A stretch of DNA of 38,703 nucleotides from Parapedobacter lycopersici_A (GCF_040395035.1 NZ_JBEBRB010000023.1:1-38703); one strand, 5' to 3'; positions 9,062 to 17,722 are shown, numbered from the stretch's first letter. Notes: a model not told the origin generated them from the letters alone. Numbers and translations are program-made.

Positions 9062-10729
9062 TTAAGCCTGGTTATTCAATAACGCCGCCGCATGCTGCAT
9101 GGCCGCTTCTCCCGGTTCAGCGCCGCTCAGCATCTGGGCAATTTCAAGTACCCTATCAGCGGGTTGCAAGGGCATCATACCCGTAACCGTCTTGCCTGAG
9201 GATTCAGCCTTATACACTTTAAAGTGTGACCGCCCCCTGGCAGCAATCTGGGGCAAATGAGTAATCGCTATCACCTGCATATCGCCGCCCAAGCGCTCCA
9301 TGATCTCTCCAACCCGGAGGGCCACTTCACCGGAGATACCGGTATCAATTTCATCGAACACAATGGTAGGCAGCGCCGATGTCTGTGCTACTAACGATTT
9401 GACAGCCAGCATCAGCCTTGAAAGTTCACCACCGGAAGCCACTTTACCTACCGGTTGCGGATCCTGCCCTTTGTTCGATGTGAACAAAAATTGGATGTCA
9501 TCGCCCCCGCTTTCTTTCATTGCTTCCGTTCCTAACGGCTGCAGGACAATACGTAATACGCCGTTGGGCATGCCTACCGTATGCAGGATTTCGCTTACCG
9601 TCTTCTCCACCATCGGAATCGCTCCCTTCCTTGCCTCACTGAGCTCTGCTGCGCGTTTCAGCAACGCTGCTTTAAGTCCGGCCACTTCATCCGTTAACCG
9701 ATGTATTTCTGCCTCGTCGGCAGACCGCGCATGCAACTGTCCGTGTAACGTCTCCCTTAACGTAATCAACTCGGTCACGCTGGATACGTGATGTTTCTGC
9801 TGCAACGCATATAGCTGACTGAGCCGTTCGTTAACTTCGGTCAGGCGGCCTTCATCCAACAGGACTTCCTGTTCCGTCCGGCTGAGTTCCTCACCCAGGT
9901 CTTTCAAATCAATCAGGCTGCTTTGCAGTCGCGCGGCCTGTTCACCAAGTGCCGGCAGGTAACGTTCGGCCTGCTGAAGCTGCTGCTGTGTTTCCCGGAG
10001 CAGGCCGAGCGCGTTGATTTCCTGGTCACGAAGCGCATATAATGCATTGATCAGTCCGCGTTTGATCTCTTCGGCATGCTCCAATTGGCGTTGCTCCTGC
10101 TCCAGTCGCTCCTGCTCGTCGGCTTCTAACCGGGCGGCCTCCAGTTCATCATAAAGAAATTGATGGTAGTCAGCTTCTGCATTTGCCTGTTGCGTGGCCT
10201 CCCGTAATGCCTCCAACCGCGCCCATGCCTTTCGGTGCACATGGAATTGATGCGTATATTGCTGTCGCAAGGCCTGATTTTGGGCTACGCTATCCAACAC
10301 CAGTAATTGAAATGCCGGTGTATTAAGCTGGAGTGTGGCATGCTGCGAATGGATATCAATTAATTTCTCGGCAAGTGCTTTAAGCACCTGCAATGTTACC
10401 GGCGTATCGTTTACAAATGCGCGCGATTTTCCGTCGCTGTTGATTTCACGGCGGATAATAGTTTCCGGATCGTAATCAAGATCCTCCGCTACGAAAAAGT
10501 CCTGCAACGTATAGCCGGAAAGATCAAAAACGCCTTCGATGACGCACTTCCGGTCTTCATTGAAAAAATACTGGCGCTCCGCCCGCTGCCCGAGAATCAG
10601 CGACAATGCACCCAAAATAATGGACTTGCCAGCCCCTGTCTCGCCGGTGACAATATTTAATCCGCTATCGAAACGGATATCCAGTGAATTGATCAGAGCA
10701 TAATTACTAATGGACAGGCGATTGAGCAT
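9062..10729 (-). CDS. recN: DNA repair protein RecN
   Basis: The 555-residue SMC-like ATPase acts early in double-strand-break repair. Walker A is GETGAGKS at residues 29-36, long coiled-coil arms fill about 155-370 (rich in Glu, Gln and Leu), and the C-terminal head has the signature ASGGELSRLMLA and Walker B PTIVFDEIDTGISG. Length matches RecN of other bacteria. It starts 34 bases after the porD stop on the same strand, a pairing common in the Bacteroidota, so both are probably one transcript. No LexA box was recognised upstream. Confidence 0.96.
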   Translation of the reverse strand: MLNRLSISNYALINSLDIRFDSGLNIVTGETGAGKSIILGALSLILGQRAERQYFFNEDRKCVIEGVFDLSGYTLQDFFVAEDLDYDPETIIRREINSDGKSRAFVNDTPVTLQVLKALAEKLIDIHSQHATLQLNTPAFQLLVLDSVAQNQALRQQYTHQFHVHRKAWARLEALREATQQANAEADYHQFLYDELEAARLEADEQERLEQEQRQLEHAEEIKRGLINALYALRDQEINALGLLRETQQQLQQAERYLPALGEQAARLQSSLIDLKDLGEELSRTEQEVLLDEGRLTEVNERLSQLYALQQKHHVSSVTELITLRETLHGQLHARSADEAEIHRLTDEVAGLKAALLKRAAELSEARKGAIPMVEKTVSEILHTVGMPNGVLRIVLQPLGTEAMKESGGDDIQFLFTSNKGQDPQPVGKVASGGELSRLMLAVKSLVAQTSALPTIVFDEIDTGISGEVALRVGEIMERLGGDMQVIAITHLPQIAARGRSHFKVYKAESSGKTVTGMMPLQPADRVLEIAQMLSGAEPGEAAMQHAAALLNNQA

Positions 10730-10763
10730 AGTCTTCTCAGGGTTTGGTCAATGAACGGTACCG

Positions 10764-11687
10764 CTATCTACTATTACGTAAATTTTCATACTTACTCGTA
10801 TTGGCGGGATCAACCGCTGCCAAAATATTGTAGGCTTGCATCCGCTCCTGCGGGGCTAAACCACTGCACACTCCCACTAACTCGTCTGACTTCGCGGTAA
10901 AAAAGACCTGATTGAACACGGCACCCTGGGCCAGGCGGTCTACCTTTTGCAGCAATGGCAACAGGTTGAACACGGCTTTGCGGGCTTCCTGTGTGTTGTC
11001 GGCCATTTTATCCAATCCATCCAGGTAAAAGCGATATAGGAAATCACGGATAGGCTGATACCGGCGGTCCTGCAGATTGTTGACTAGCCAAAACCGGTTA
11101 TTTGTTCCTTCCATGGAACGCCAGCCATTGAACCCTGTATTCTGCGCATAATTCACAATGTTCTGTGCGGCCGCATAGAAAGGGGTGCCCCCATTGAGGG
11201 CGAACGTGTCTGCATCCAGCCCCACAATAACATACGCATAATAAGCCAGCAATGAGGTAAGATTTCCCATGAACTGCTGATCGGAATAATCCATTAACTG
11301 TCCCTCGGTGTAGCTGAAATTAAAATTATCGTCGGATATGCTCAACACCGGACTGTTGTAAGTGGTATTGTAAACCGGCCGGGTGGATATAATCTGCGCC
11401 TGTGCAGTGAAATTAGATGAGCCATCCCAAGCCGTAATCGTGAGGACGAGACTACAGTCAATCCGCTCCTGGGGCCCAACCTCGTTAGTGCTCCACGTCC
11501 GGTTGTTCAGGAAGTCCGAGATCGCCTTTTCCAGCACGTCCAGCATCCGCTTGTTGGTATTCTGTACCTGAGGAGAAAGAATTTGCACCCGCGCATTGAG
11601 ATCCTGAGCCATTGCGGCACACGTAACTCCGATAAAAGTGATAAGCAAAACAAGTCGTTTTGCCTCTATATGCAACAGTCGGTTCAT
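10764..11687 (-). CDS. porD: PorD-family (DUF4835) type IX secretion-associated protein
   Basis: The 307-residue secreted protein has a signal peptide ending in AAMAQ (about residue 28), then the family opening DLNARVQILSPQVQ, and the conserved NRFWLVNNLQDRRYQPIRDF region near the middle. DUF4835 proteins are annotated as PorD, a periplasmic protein linked with type IX secretion and gliding; its precise job is not settled. The position directly upstream of recN is typical. Its presence suggests that the organism has a type IX system. The start is set by the signal peptide and by a -7 box only four bases upstream of the ATG. Confidence 0.88.
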   Translation of the reverse strand: MNRLLHIEAKRLVLLITFIGVTCAAMAQDLNARVQILSPQVQNTNKRMLDVLEKAISDFLNNRTWSTNEVGPQERIDCSLVLTITAWDGSSNFTAQAQIISTRPVYNTTYNSPVLSISDDNFNFSYTEGQLMDYSDQQFMGNLTSLLAYYAYVIVGLDADTFALNGGTPFYAAAQNIVNYAQNTGFNGWRSMEGTNNRFWLVNNLQDRRYQPIRDFLYRFYLDGLDKMADNTQEARKAVFNLLPLLQKVDRLAQGAVFNQVFFTAKSDELVGVCSGLAPQERMQAYNILAAVDPANTSKYENLRNSR

Positions 11688-11691
11688 TGTT

Positions 11692-11699
11692 CAAAGATA
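11692..11699 (-). promoter_or_regulatory. -7 box abutting the porD start codon
   Basis: On the minus strand, TATCTTTG is followed by AACA and then the porD ATG. The match to TAnnTTTG is perfect. The predicted start site would fall on or within a few bases of the ATG, giving a leaderless or near-leaderless mRNA. No TTG is found 19-21 bases upstream. Confidence 0.5.
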
Positions 11700-11761
11700 G
11701 GGATAATGAAATAAAAAAGGCATAACCCCAGCGGTGCGATAAATAATTGCCTCTTTTATCT

Positions 11762-11769
11762 TAAGTTTG
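11762..11769 (+). promoter_or_regulatory. -7 box just upstream of the SprT-like gene
   Basis: TAAGTTTG lies five bases before the ATG at 11775. It faces away from the porD box at 11692-11699, so one 87-base gap would hold two divergent promoters, both with almost no leader. No good -33 TTG is present. Confidence 0.5.
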
Positions 11770-11774
11770 CATCC

Positions 11775-12398
11775 ATGCCGGACTACAGTAGCGCACTAAG
11801 CAAATACCTGCCCCCGATGGCAGCGCCGGTAATCTCTCAATGGATTAACGACAATGCGTGTCACTTCCGGGTCAGCCGCAACCGTGTATCCAAATTTGGC
11901 GATTACCGTCCGCCTTATGGCAAGCACGGGCACCGCATATCGGTGAATCAAAGCCTCAACCCTTACTCCTTTCTGATCACCACCGTACACGAATTTGCCC
12001 ACCTGAAAACGTGGAATACTTACAGGAACCTAGTGAAACCACATGGACCCGAGTGGAAAGCAAACTTCAGATTGCTCATGCAGCCTTTTCTGCAGGCAGC
12101 AGTATTTCCGGCGGACATCCTCGCCGCGCTCACCGCCTATATGGATAATCCGGCGGCCTCCAGCTGTGCAGACGAGCACCTGTTCAGGCAACTGCGGGAA
12201 TATGACGATGCAGACAACCGGTTCCAGACGCTTGATCAACTTCCCGACAACGCACTTTTCTCGATACAAGGGGGGCGCGTTTTCCAAAAGAAGGAACGGC
12301 TGAGGAAACGCTACCGGTGCATTGAGGTAAAAACATTGCGGTCGTATTTATTTCAGCCGATAGCCGAAGTCCGCATGTTGGGCGGTAAGGAGGAATAA
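11775..12398 (+). CDS. SprT-like zinc metalloprotease domain protein
   Basis: The 207-residue cytoplasmic protein has the zinc motif HEFAH (His72, Glu73, His76) and a third ligand candidate, His90, in KPHGPEWK, the arrangement of the SprT/Spartan fold. The region IISVNQSLNPYSFLITTVHEFAHL matches this family's core approach to the active site. SprT-like proteins are presumed proteases; eukaryotic Spartan cuts DNA-protein crosslinks, but the role of bacterial members is not established. The usual C-terminal zinc ribbon is absent: only Cys29, Cys155 and one more near residue 194 are seen. It diverges from porD-recN, and proximity to recN is suggestive of genome maintenance but no more. Confidence 0.85.
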   Translation: MPDYSSALSKYLPPMAAPVISQWINDNACHFRVSRNRVSKFGDYRPPYGKHGHRISVNQSLNPYSFLITTVHEFAHLKTWNTYRNLVKPHGPEWKANFRLLMQPFLQAAVFPADILAALTAYMDNPAASSCADEHLFRQLREYDDADNRFQTLDQLPDNALFSIQGGRVFQKKERLRKRYRCIEVKTLRSYLFQPIAEVRMLGGKEE

Positions 12399-12491
12399 GG
12401 CGCGAAGACACATAGGGTCCGGCGTAAAGAATAACGGGAAAGGAGCAGGGGTCTGAAAACTATTCCGTAATTTTAGCGGATATTTAAGCTT

Positions 12492-13256
12492 ATGTCGATA
12501 TCAAAAACAACCGAGCTGCAAGCGCTGAAGCGCGTAAGTGACGTCGTGGCGCTGACGCTTAAGGAAATGCGGCAGTATGCCCGGCCGGGAATGACCACCA
12601 AACAGTTGGACGATTTCGGCGGTGAACTGCTCAGCCGGTTCGGCGCTAAATCGGCACCGGTAATCACATACGGCTTTCCGGGCTGGACTTGCATCAGTAT
12701 AAACCAGGAGGTAGCTCACGGTATCCCATCCGAAAAGACCGTTTTGCAGGAGGGAGACCTGATTAACATCGACGTTTCAGCCATGCTGAACGGCTATTGG
12801 GCTGACAACGGCGGCTCTTTTGTACTCGGCAGGGATATCCATCAACACCAGCAATTGGTAGATGCATCAAAACAGATTCTGCAGCAGGCCATCCACCAGA
12901 TAAAGGGTGGCGTACGTATTGGAGATATCGGCCACCTAATCGAAACCAAAGCGAAAAGGAACGGCTATACCGTAATCAAAAACCTGTGTGGGCATGGCGT
13001 TGGAAAAGGACTACATGAAGAGCCCGACCACATCTGCAATTACAGAGATCCATATGATACCAGACGGTTTCGGAAAAATACTGTTATTGCACTTGAAACC
13101 TTTATTTCCACCAAATCAACGTTCGCCGTGGAATCACCTGACGGGTGGACTTTGGTGGGCAACCGGGGCGGGTATGTGGCCCAGCATGAACATACCATTG
13201 TGATAACCGACGGGGTACCACTAATATTAACTGAAAAAAACGAAATCTGGAATTAA
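12492..13256 (+). CDS. map: Type I methionine aminopeptidase
   Basis: The 254-residue enzyme removes the initiator methionine from nascent proteins. All five metal ligands are present: Asp94, Asp105, His168, Glu202 and Glu233, as is His76 (AHGIP) near the substrate. Length matches E. coli MetAP (264). One small departure is LETF in place of the usual IEPF around Glu202. It is not in a ribosomal-protein or secY operon, where the housekeeping copy usually sits, so it may be a second MetAP. The small membrane gene 40 bases downstream is probably cotranscribed. The upstream box is only weak (TAATTTTA at 12468-12475). Confidence 0.93.
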   Translation: MSISKTTELQALKRVSDVVALTLKEMRQYARPGMTTKQLDDFGGELLSRFGAKSAPVITYGFPGWTCISINQEVAHGIPSEKTVLQEGDLINIDVSAMLNGYWADNGGSFVLGRDIHQHQQLVDASKQILQQAIHQIKGGVRIGDIGHLIETKAKRNGYTVIKNLCGHGVGKGLHEEPDHICNYRDPYDTRRFRKNTVIALETFISTKSTFAVESPDGWTLVGNRGGYVAQHEHTIVITDGVPLILTEKNEIWN

Positions 13257-13296
13257 CGGCATTACCTAAGCAATCCACTTCATTAACTAAATAATT

Positions 13297-13719
13297 ATGT
13301 ATACCGGACTCAAACACCTCCACTCTACGCTCGCCTACGTATTGCTCGCAGGCTTGGTTATTTCCATCCTTTATGTGCTGTTTGCCTACCTGCAAAACAA
13401 GGGATATAACCGGAAAATGGCTCTTTTAGGACTAATTTGCGCACACCTGCAATTCGTTGTCGGCCTGATTATCTATTTCGTGTCACCCTACGGCGTACAA
13501 AATGCCTCGGGGGCAATGCAGAATAGCATTTCACGCCTCTATTTTTTAGAACATCCCCTGACGATGCTCATTGCTGTTGTGCTGATCACCGTTGGATACT
13601 CCAGGGCAAAACGGCAACCCACCGCAAAAAAACAGAATGCAAGCGTGCTGCTGTTTTATGCGATTGGGCTGATACTGATCTTATCCCGTATTCCCTGGCA
13701 CGTCTGGCCACAGCCGTAG
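13297..13719 (+). CDS. Four-helix membrane protein with conserved histidines (cytochrome b-like)
   Basis: The 140-residue protein has four predicted transmembrane helices (about 10-30, 42-62, 82-102 and 116-133). Histidines lie at or near helix ends: LKHLHSTLAY, CAHLQFVVG, LEHPLTMLIA and IPWHVW. This pattern, with EHPLTMLIAVVLITVGYSRAKR in helix three, matches a small Bacteroidota family sometimes called cytochrome B. Heme binding is plausible from the histidine pairs but not shown. The gene follows map by 40 bases and ends in a hairpin terminator, so it is likely the second gene of a two-gene transcript. Confidence 0.82.
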   Translation: MYTGLKHLHSTLAYVLLAGLVISILYVLFAYLQNKGYNRKMALLGLICAHLQFVVGLIIYFVSPYGVQNASGAMQNSISRLYFLEHPLTMLIAVVLITVGYSRAKRQPTAKKQNASVLLFYAIGLILILSRIPWHVWPQP

Positions 13720-13775
13720 GCCACCACACGATACAAAGTTAATATAGGCTACAATAGTGACCGGAGAAAATCCCT

Positions 13776-13797
13776 GGCTACTTTTGTAGCCTTTTTC
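13776..13797 (+). terminator. Intrinsic terminator after the map-membrane protein unit
   Basis: GGCTAC-TTTT-GTAGCC is followed by TTTTTCTG. The stem is six bases. A second GGCTAC copy stands at 13747-13752. Confidence 0.75.
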
Positions 13798-13817
13798 TGT
13801 TTTCCATTATTTCCAAT

Positions 13818-13844
13818 AATTTGTTATCTTTATCATAACAAATT
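13818..13844. promoter_or_regulatory. 27-base inverted repeat upstream of the CBS-pair gene
   Basis: AATTTGTTAT-CTTTATC-ATAACAAATT is a perfect 10-base inverted repeat around a 7-base centre. It sits 90 bases before the CBS gene and 21 bases after the preceding terminator, with no T-tract, so it looks more like a protein-binding site than a terminator. It may overlap a promoter (TTTG at 13820 and 13842), but no full TAnnTTTG is present. Confidence 0.45.
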
Positions 13845-13933
13845 TGTGCCGCCGCGTGTTTAACCAATAGCCGTTGCTTTATCGCCACTATGCTTATCCC
13901 ATTAACCTGATAAATACTAACGATACAACGATT

Positions 13934-14362
13934 ATGAAAACAGTTAAACAAATCTTAAAAGCCAAGCCGGACATTGTACATTCGGTCACGCCTGAAATTT
14001 CGGTTTATGATGCGTTGAAAACCATGATGGAGAAAAACATCAGTGCGCTGCTGGTGATTGAAGGCGGGCACTTGCTGGGCATCTTCACGGAACGGGATTA
14101 TGCACGTAAAATCATTTTGCAGGGAAAGTCCTCGAAAGACACCGCCATCCATGAAGTCATGACAAAGGACCCGCATACCATTACGCGTGATGAAACAACC
14201 GACTACTGCATGCAGTTGATGACGCACCGCCATTTCAGGCACCTGCCGGTCGTGGAAGGCGCTACGGTCATTGGTATGCTTTCCATTGGGGACCTGGTAA
14301 AGCACATTATTGAAGACCAGCAGCAGACGATCAACCAGTTGGAAAATTACATCAATAGTTAA
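13934..14362 (+). CDS. CBS domain-pair protein
   Basis: The 142-residue cytoplasmic protein consists almost entirely of two CBS motifs (about 8-62 and 73-130), with LLVIEGGHLLGIFTERDYARK and LPVVEGATVIGMLSIGDLVKH closing each. CBS pairs bind adenosine nucleotides and often regulate another protein; stand-alone ones are common and their partners are usually unknown. The sequence TERDYARK is the normal nucleotide-binding edge. I start at the ATG at 13934 (MKTVKQILKAK), because the longer frame begins with TTG and adds a segment unlike the family. The 27-base inverted repeat upstream suggests specific control. The next gene converges from the other strand, so it is monocistronic. Confidence 0.9.
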   Translation: MKTVKQILKAKPDIVHSVTPEISVYDALKTMMEKNISALLVIEGGHLLGIFTERDYARKIILQGKSSKDTAIHEVMTKDPHTITRDETTDYCMQLMTHRHFRHLPVVEGATVIGMLSIGDLVKHIIEDQQQTINQLENYINS

Positions 14363-14377
14363 TCGGATCGGCTAGCC

Positions 14378-14411
14378 AATAAAAAAACGCCTAACTCTTA
14401 CGTCAGGCGTT
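14378..14411 (-). terminator. Terminator between the CBS gene and the small membrane gene
   Basis: AACGCCT / AGGCGTT forms a 7-base stem. On the minus strand it is followed by a run of seven Ts, so it mainly serves the minus-strand gene; it may also stop the CBS transcript. Confidence 0.75.
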
Positions 14412-14433
14412 ACCTCTTATGCTGCGTGAAGCT

Positions 14434-14652
14434 CTATTTTATAATCCGGAAAACCACCCGGAATACAATTAACCATCCCAGTGCCAGCAGAATATTGGAT
14501 ATGGCTGACATCAGGAATGAATCCTGAATAAACCGAACAAATGTCCCTGCAAGGCCAATGGCCACTGCAAGCGCCAATGTAGTATAGTAATGGGTTTGGT
14601 TTGCGTTATTTTCCGTTTTCTTTGGTTGTCTTTTTTCTACTATTGTTGCCAT
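14434..14652 (-). CDS. Small two-helix membrane protein
   Basis: This 72-residue protein has a basic, polar N-terminus (MATIVEKRQPKKTENN) and two transmembrane helices (about 22-42 and 48-69), ending in basic residues. The N-terminus is probably cytoplasmic. I recognise no family. Support for it being a real gene comes from its own perfect -7 box 20 bases upstream, a clean terminator behind it and its membrane-like composition. It is expressed alone, between converging and unrelated neighbours. Confidence 0.75.
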   Translation of the reverse strand: MATIVEKRQPKKTENNANQTHYYTTLALAVAIGLAGTFVRFIQDSFLMSAISNILLALGWLIVFRVVFRIIK

Positions 14653-14671
14653 GTCAGTAACGATTTGGCCT

Positions 14672-14679
14672 CAAATGTA
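14672..14679 (-). promoter_or_regulatory. -7 box of the small membrane gene
   Basis: On the minus strand this reads TACATTTG, a perfect TAnnTTTG, and gives a leader of about 12 bases. The -33 element is poor. Confidence 0.5.
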
Positions 14680-14791
14680 CAAAATAATTTTTCGTTATGG
14701 AATACCCGCCTTACATATACATGCATCTAATTACATCGGATCGCAACCGCCGCATAATGACACAGCCATTCCATATTCCCTGCTAGGGCGT

Positions 14792-16108
14792 CTACACGTA
14801 CAGATCCAGCACCAATACGCCCAAAAGCCCCACAACAGATACAATGGTTTCCATTAACGACCAGGATCGGATCGTATCCCGGAGGTTCAGGCCAAAATAT
14901 TCTTTAAACATCCAGAATCCCGGATCATTTACATGGGAGAACATTAAACTTCCTGCCCCGGTGGCCAGCACCATCAGTTCCGGACTGGTACTGGTTGAGG
15001 CAATGAGTGGCATCGCGATGCCTGCCGTGGTAAGGCCGGCCACCGTAGCGGACCCCAGCGATATGCGGATCGCCGCTGCAATTGCCCACACTAGAATCAA
15101 GGGCGAAAAAGAGAGCCTGTCGGCCCACCCGGCAATATAGTCACCCACACCACCAGTTACCAATACTTCCTTAAATGCCCCTGCACCCCCGATGATAAAC
15201 AGGATCATGGAAATACTGCGCACAGCCTCTTCCATATTCCCCATAATCACCTTCATCGTCTTCCCGCGGGCAAGTCCCATGGTATAAACCGCTACCAAAA
15301 CGGAAATCAGCAATGCGATAACCGGATGACCGGCAAAAGCGATCCCTGCAGCTATGGCTGAATCCGCGGGTAGCACAAATGCCAGGGCAGATGCCAGCGC
15401 GATGAGCAATACCGGCAACAAACCGGTAAACATACTGACCCAGAACCCCGGAATTTCTTCGTCGGCAAACGTTTCAACTTCCATAAACTGCGGCGGCGGA
15501 CTCGGGTGGATACCCTTAAGCGTCCAGGAGAAAAATACGCCACCCAAAATGATGGCCGGTATGGCGATAGCGGTGCCATAAATTAATGTAAGTCCGAGAT
15601 CTGCCTGGTATAACGCAGCAATCGCCGTGGGTCCCGGATGCGGCGGAAGATAGCCGTGGGTCACCGATAGCGATGCCAGCATCGGCAGGCCCACATACAA
15701 AAGCGGTAGGCCGGTCTGTATCGCAATGGCGAACACAAAAGGCACCAGGATGACGAATCCAACATTATAAAACATGGGAATACCAACGGCAAACCCTATA
15801 ATTACCGCCGCCCATTGTACGTTGCGCCGCCCGAACGCATGGATCAGACTGGAAGATATCCGGTGAACACCGCCGCCATCTGCAATCAGTTTACCGAGCA
15901 TGGCACCAAAGCCCAGTATCATGGCCAGTGAGCCCAATGTATCCCCCATCCCGTGTTCAATGGCCTGCACCACGTCAGACACCGGCAGCCCCTGCGCAAC
16001 ACCCACAGCCAGTGAAACAATAATCAACGAAAAAAAAGAGTTGAGCTTACCAACTACGATGAGCAGCAATAAGAGCAGCACACCACCCGCAACAATAACA
16101 AGAGGCAT
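14792..16108 (-). CDS. Gluconate:H+ symporter, GntP family
   Basis: The 438-residue inner-membrane transporter is hydrophobic throughout, with about 12 helices. It carries family segments such as GFGAMLGKLIADGGG (about 68-82), the VGIPMFYNVGFVILVP helix, and HGYLPPHPGPTAIA with its PHPGP loop (about 155-165). GntP proteins take up gluconate or related sugar acids with protons. The gene directly upstream in the same orientation codes for a gluconokinase-like enzyme, 23 bases away, so the pair forms an import and phosphorylation operon. Fine substrate choice (gluconate, idonate or fructuronate) cannot be told from sequence. Confidence 0.93.
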   Translation of the reverse strand: MPLVIVAGGVLLLLLLIVVGKLNSFFSLIIVSLAVGVAQGLPVSDVVQAIEHGMGDTLGSLAMILGFGAMLGKLIADGGGVHRISSSLIHAFGRRNVQWAAVIIGFAVGIPMFYNVGFVILVPFVFAIAIQTGLPLLYVGLPMLASLSVTHGYLPPHPGPTAIAALYQADLGLTLIYGTAIAIPAIILGGVFFSWTLKGIHPSPPPQFMEVETFADEEIPGFWVSMFTGLLPVLLIALASALAFVLPADSAIAAGIAFAGHPVIALLISVLVAVYTMGLARGKTMKVIMGNMEEAVRSISMILFIIGGAGAFKEVLVTGGVGDYIAGWADRLSFSPLILVWAIAAAIRISLGSATVAGLTTAGIAMPLIASTSTSPELMVLATGAGSLMFSHVNDPGFWMFKEYFGLNLRDTIRSWSLMETIVSVVGLLGVLVLDLYV

Positions 16109-16131
16109 AATACATATCGGTTATGTAGTAA

Positions 16132-17628
16132 TTAATTAAATTCATCTTTAACCTTATCATACAGGCGTTCGAAACGTTCAAAATTTACCCGGTAAACCTC
16201 ATGCCTTGCCGGGCTGGGCAAAATAATTTCCGAAGGCGGCGGCTGGTCAGCGATGTCGATGAACGTTGACCGTTTGCCCAGCGCATTTAATACGGTAACA
16301 TATGCACCTCTTGCAGCAGCCTCCACATTTTTACGCACATGTACCGGTCTGTCGAACACATCGGCCAACACCTGAAGCCAGAGTGACGAGTAAGCGAATC
16401 CGCCGTTTGCATGTATCGTGTGGATTGGTCCCGTGATTTCTTCCAGCACCCTACCCACGCTGTACACCCCGAAAATGACACCTTCCAGCAGCGCCCGTAC
16501 AAAATGTGCTTTACGGTGATGAAGCTGAACGCCGAAAAACATGCCCTTGGCTTCGGCATTCCAATGCGGCGAACGCTCTCCCGTTAGGTAAGGAAGGAAA
16601 AGCAGCCCTTCTGATCCTGCCGGCACGCCGGCGGCGGCGTCCATAAGCCCGTGGAAAGCCGCATCGCTGGACACAGCAGCCGGTTCAAAACTATCTTTAA
16701 ACCATTGAAGCACAATCCCACCATTATTCACTGCCCCACCGAGTACATGCAGTTCACGCGTTAGTACATAACTGAACGTACGGGCCTTATCATCGGTGCG
16801 CGGCCGGTCCGACGTCATTCGGACAGCTCCGCTGGTTCCGATAGTAACTGCTGCCGCGCCCGGCTGTATCACGTCCGCACCCAAATTGGCCAGGCAGCCG
16901 TCGCTTCCGCCAATGACAAAGGGGACATCTTCCGCAATGCCCATCCTGGCTGCCAGGTGCTCATCCATTCCTTCCATGCAATAGGTAATGGGTACGGGTT
17001 CAGCAAGGCGATCAGCAGAGATGCCAGCTATTTCCAATGCCGCTGGATGCCAGTTGAACTGATGGATATCAAAAAGTCCGGTAGCGGAGGCAATGGATTC
17101 GTCAATTACATACCGCCCAAACAACCGCAGGAAAACATACTCCTTAACGGAGATAAACTTGTACGCGGCGGCATGGACTGCTGGCAGATGCATACGCATC
17201 CAGCCCAGTTTGCAAAGTGGCGACATGGGATGTATCGGCGTGCCCGTAGCCCGGTAAATGGCGCTACCTTCGGGCGTATCGCTCAATTGCGAGGCAAATG
17301 CGGTAGCCCGGGTATCCGTCCAGATGATGCAATGCGTCAGGGGTATCCCCTGTTTATCCATTGCGATAATGCCGTGCATGGCACTGCTGAATCCAACACC
17401 CAGCAAGTCGCTGTTATTACCTGTCTGCCGGTTAACCCCCTGTACCGTTTGGCCAATAGCCCGGATAACTGCTTCAAACAGCACTTCCGGGTCCTGTTCA
17501 AAATAATGTGGCTGCGGATTCAGGATCGGGTAAGTCACGTGATCCGTACGAAGTACATCTCCCTTCATATCAAACGCAACCGTTTTTGTGCCGGAAGTAC
17601 CGATGTCTACACCAATAATATAGTCCAT
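16132..17628 (-). CDS. FGGY-family gluconokinase
   Basis: The 498-residue sugar kinase phosphorylates gluconate to 6-phosphogluconate, which enters the pentose-phosphate or Entner-Doudoroff route. It has the N-terminal phosphate loop DYIIGVDIGTSGTKT, the actin-like ATPase segment GGSDGCLANLGAD, and NNGGIVLQWFKD with a GERSPHWNAEAKG segment as in B. subtilis GntK. The start is the ATG at 17628: the longer frame starts with TTG and would run through the promoter. Other FGGY kinases (xylulose, fuculose) have similar folds, but pairing with a GntP permease favours gluconate. No GntR-type repressor is adjacent. Confidence 0.9.
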   Translation of the reverse strand: MDYIIGVDIGTSGTKTVAFDMKGDVLRTDHVTYPILNPQPHYFEQDPEVLFEAVIRAIGQTVQGVNRQTGNNSDLLGVGFSSAMHGIIAMDKQGIPLTHCIIWTDTRATAFASQLSDTPEGSAIYRATGTPIHPMSPLCKLGWMRMHLPAVHAAAYKFISVKEYVFLRLFGRYVIDESIASATGLFDIHQFNWHPAALEIAGISADRLAEPVPITYCMEGMDEHLAARMGIAEDVPFVIGGSDGCLANLGADVIQPGAAAVTIGTSGAVRMTSDRPRTDDKARTFSYVLTRELHVLGGAVNNGGIVLQWFKDSFEPAAVSSDAAFHGLMDAAAGVPAGSEGLLFLPYLTGERSPHWNAEAKGMFFGVQLHHRKAHFVRALLEGVIFGVYSVGRVLEEITGPIHTIHANGGFAYSSLWLQVLADVFDRPVHVRKNVEAAARGAYVTVLNALGKRSTFIDIADQPPPSEIILPSPARHEVYRVNFERFERLYDKVKDEFN

Positions 17629-17691
17629 GTAAATGCGGTTATAATCAGCATATAGCCCGTCAGCAACGTCGACAGGCCCGAGGGTGTTACA

Positions 17692-17722
17692 CAAACTAAG
17701 ATAAAATTGCTTTTATATGCAA
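17692..17722 (-). promoter_or_regulatory. Promoter of the gluconate kinase-permease operon
   Basis: On the minus strand, TTG (17720-17722) is followed after exactly 20 bases by TTAGTTTG (17692-17699), one base off TAnnTTTG. The predicted leader is about 57 bases. The remainder of the gap up to 17871 shows nothing I can name. Confidence 0.6.
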
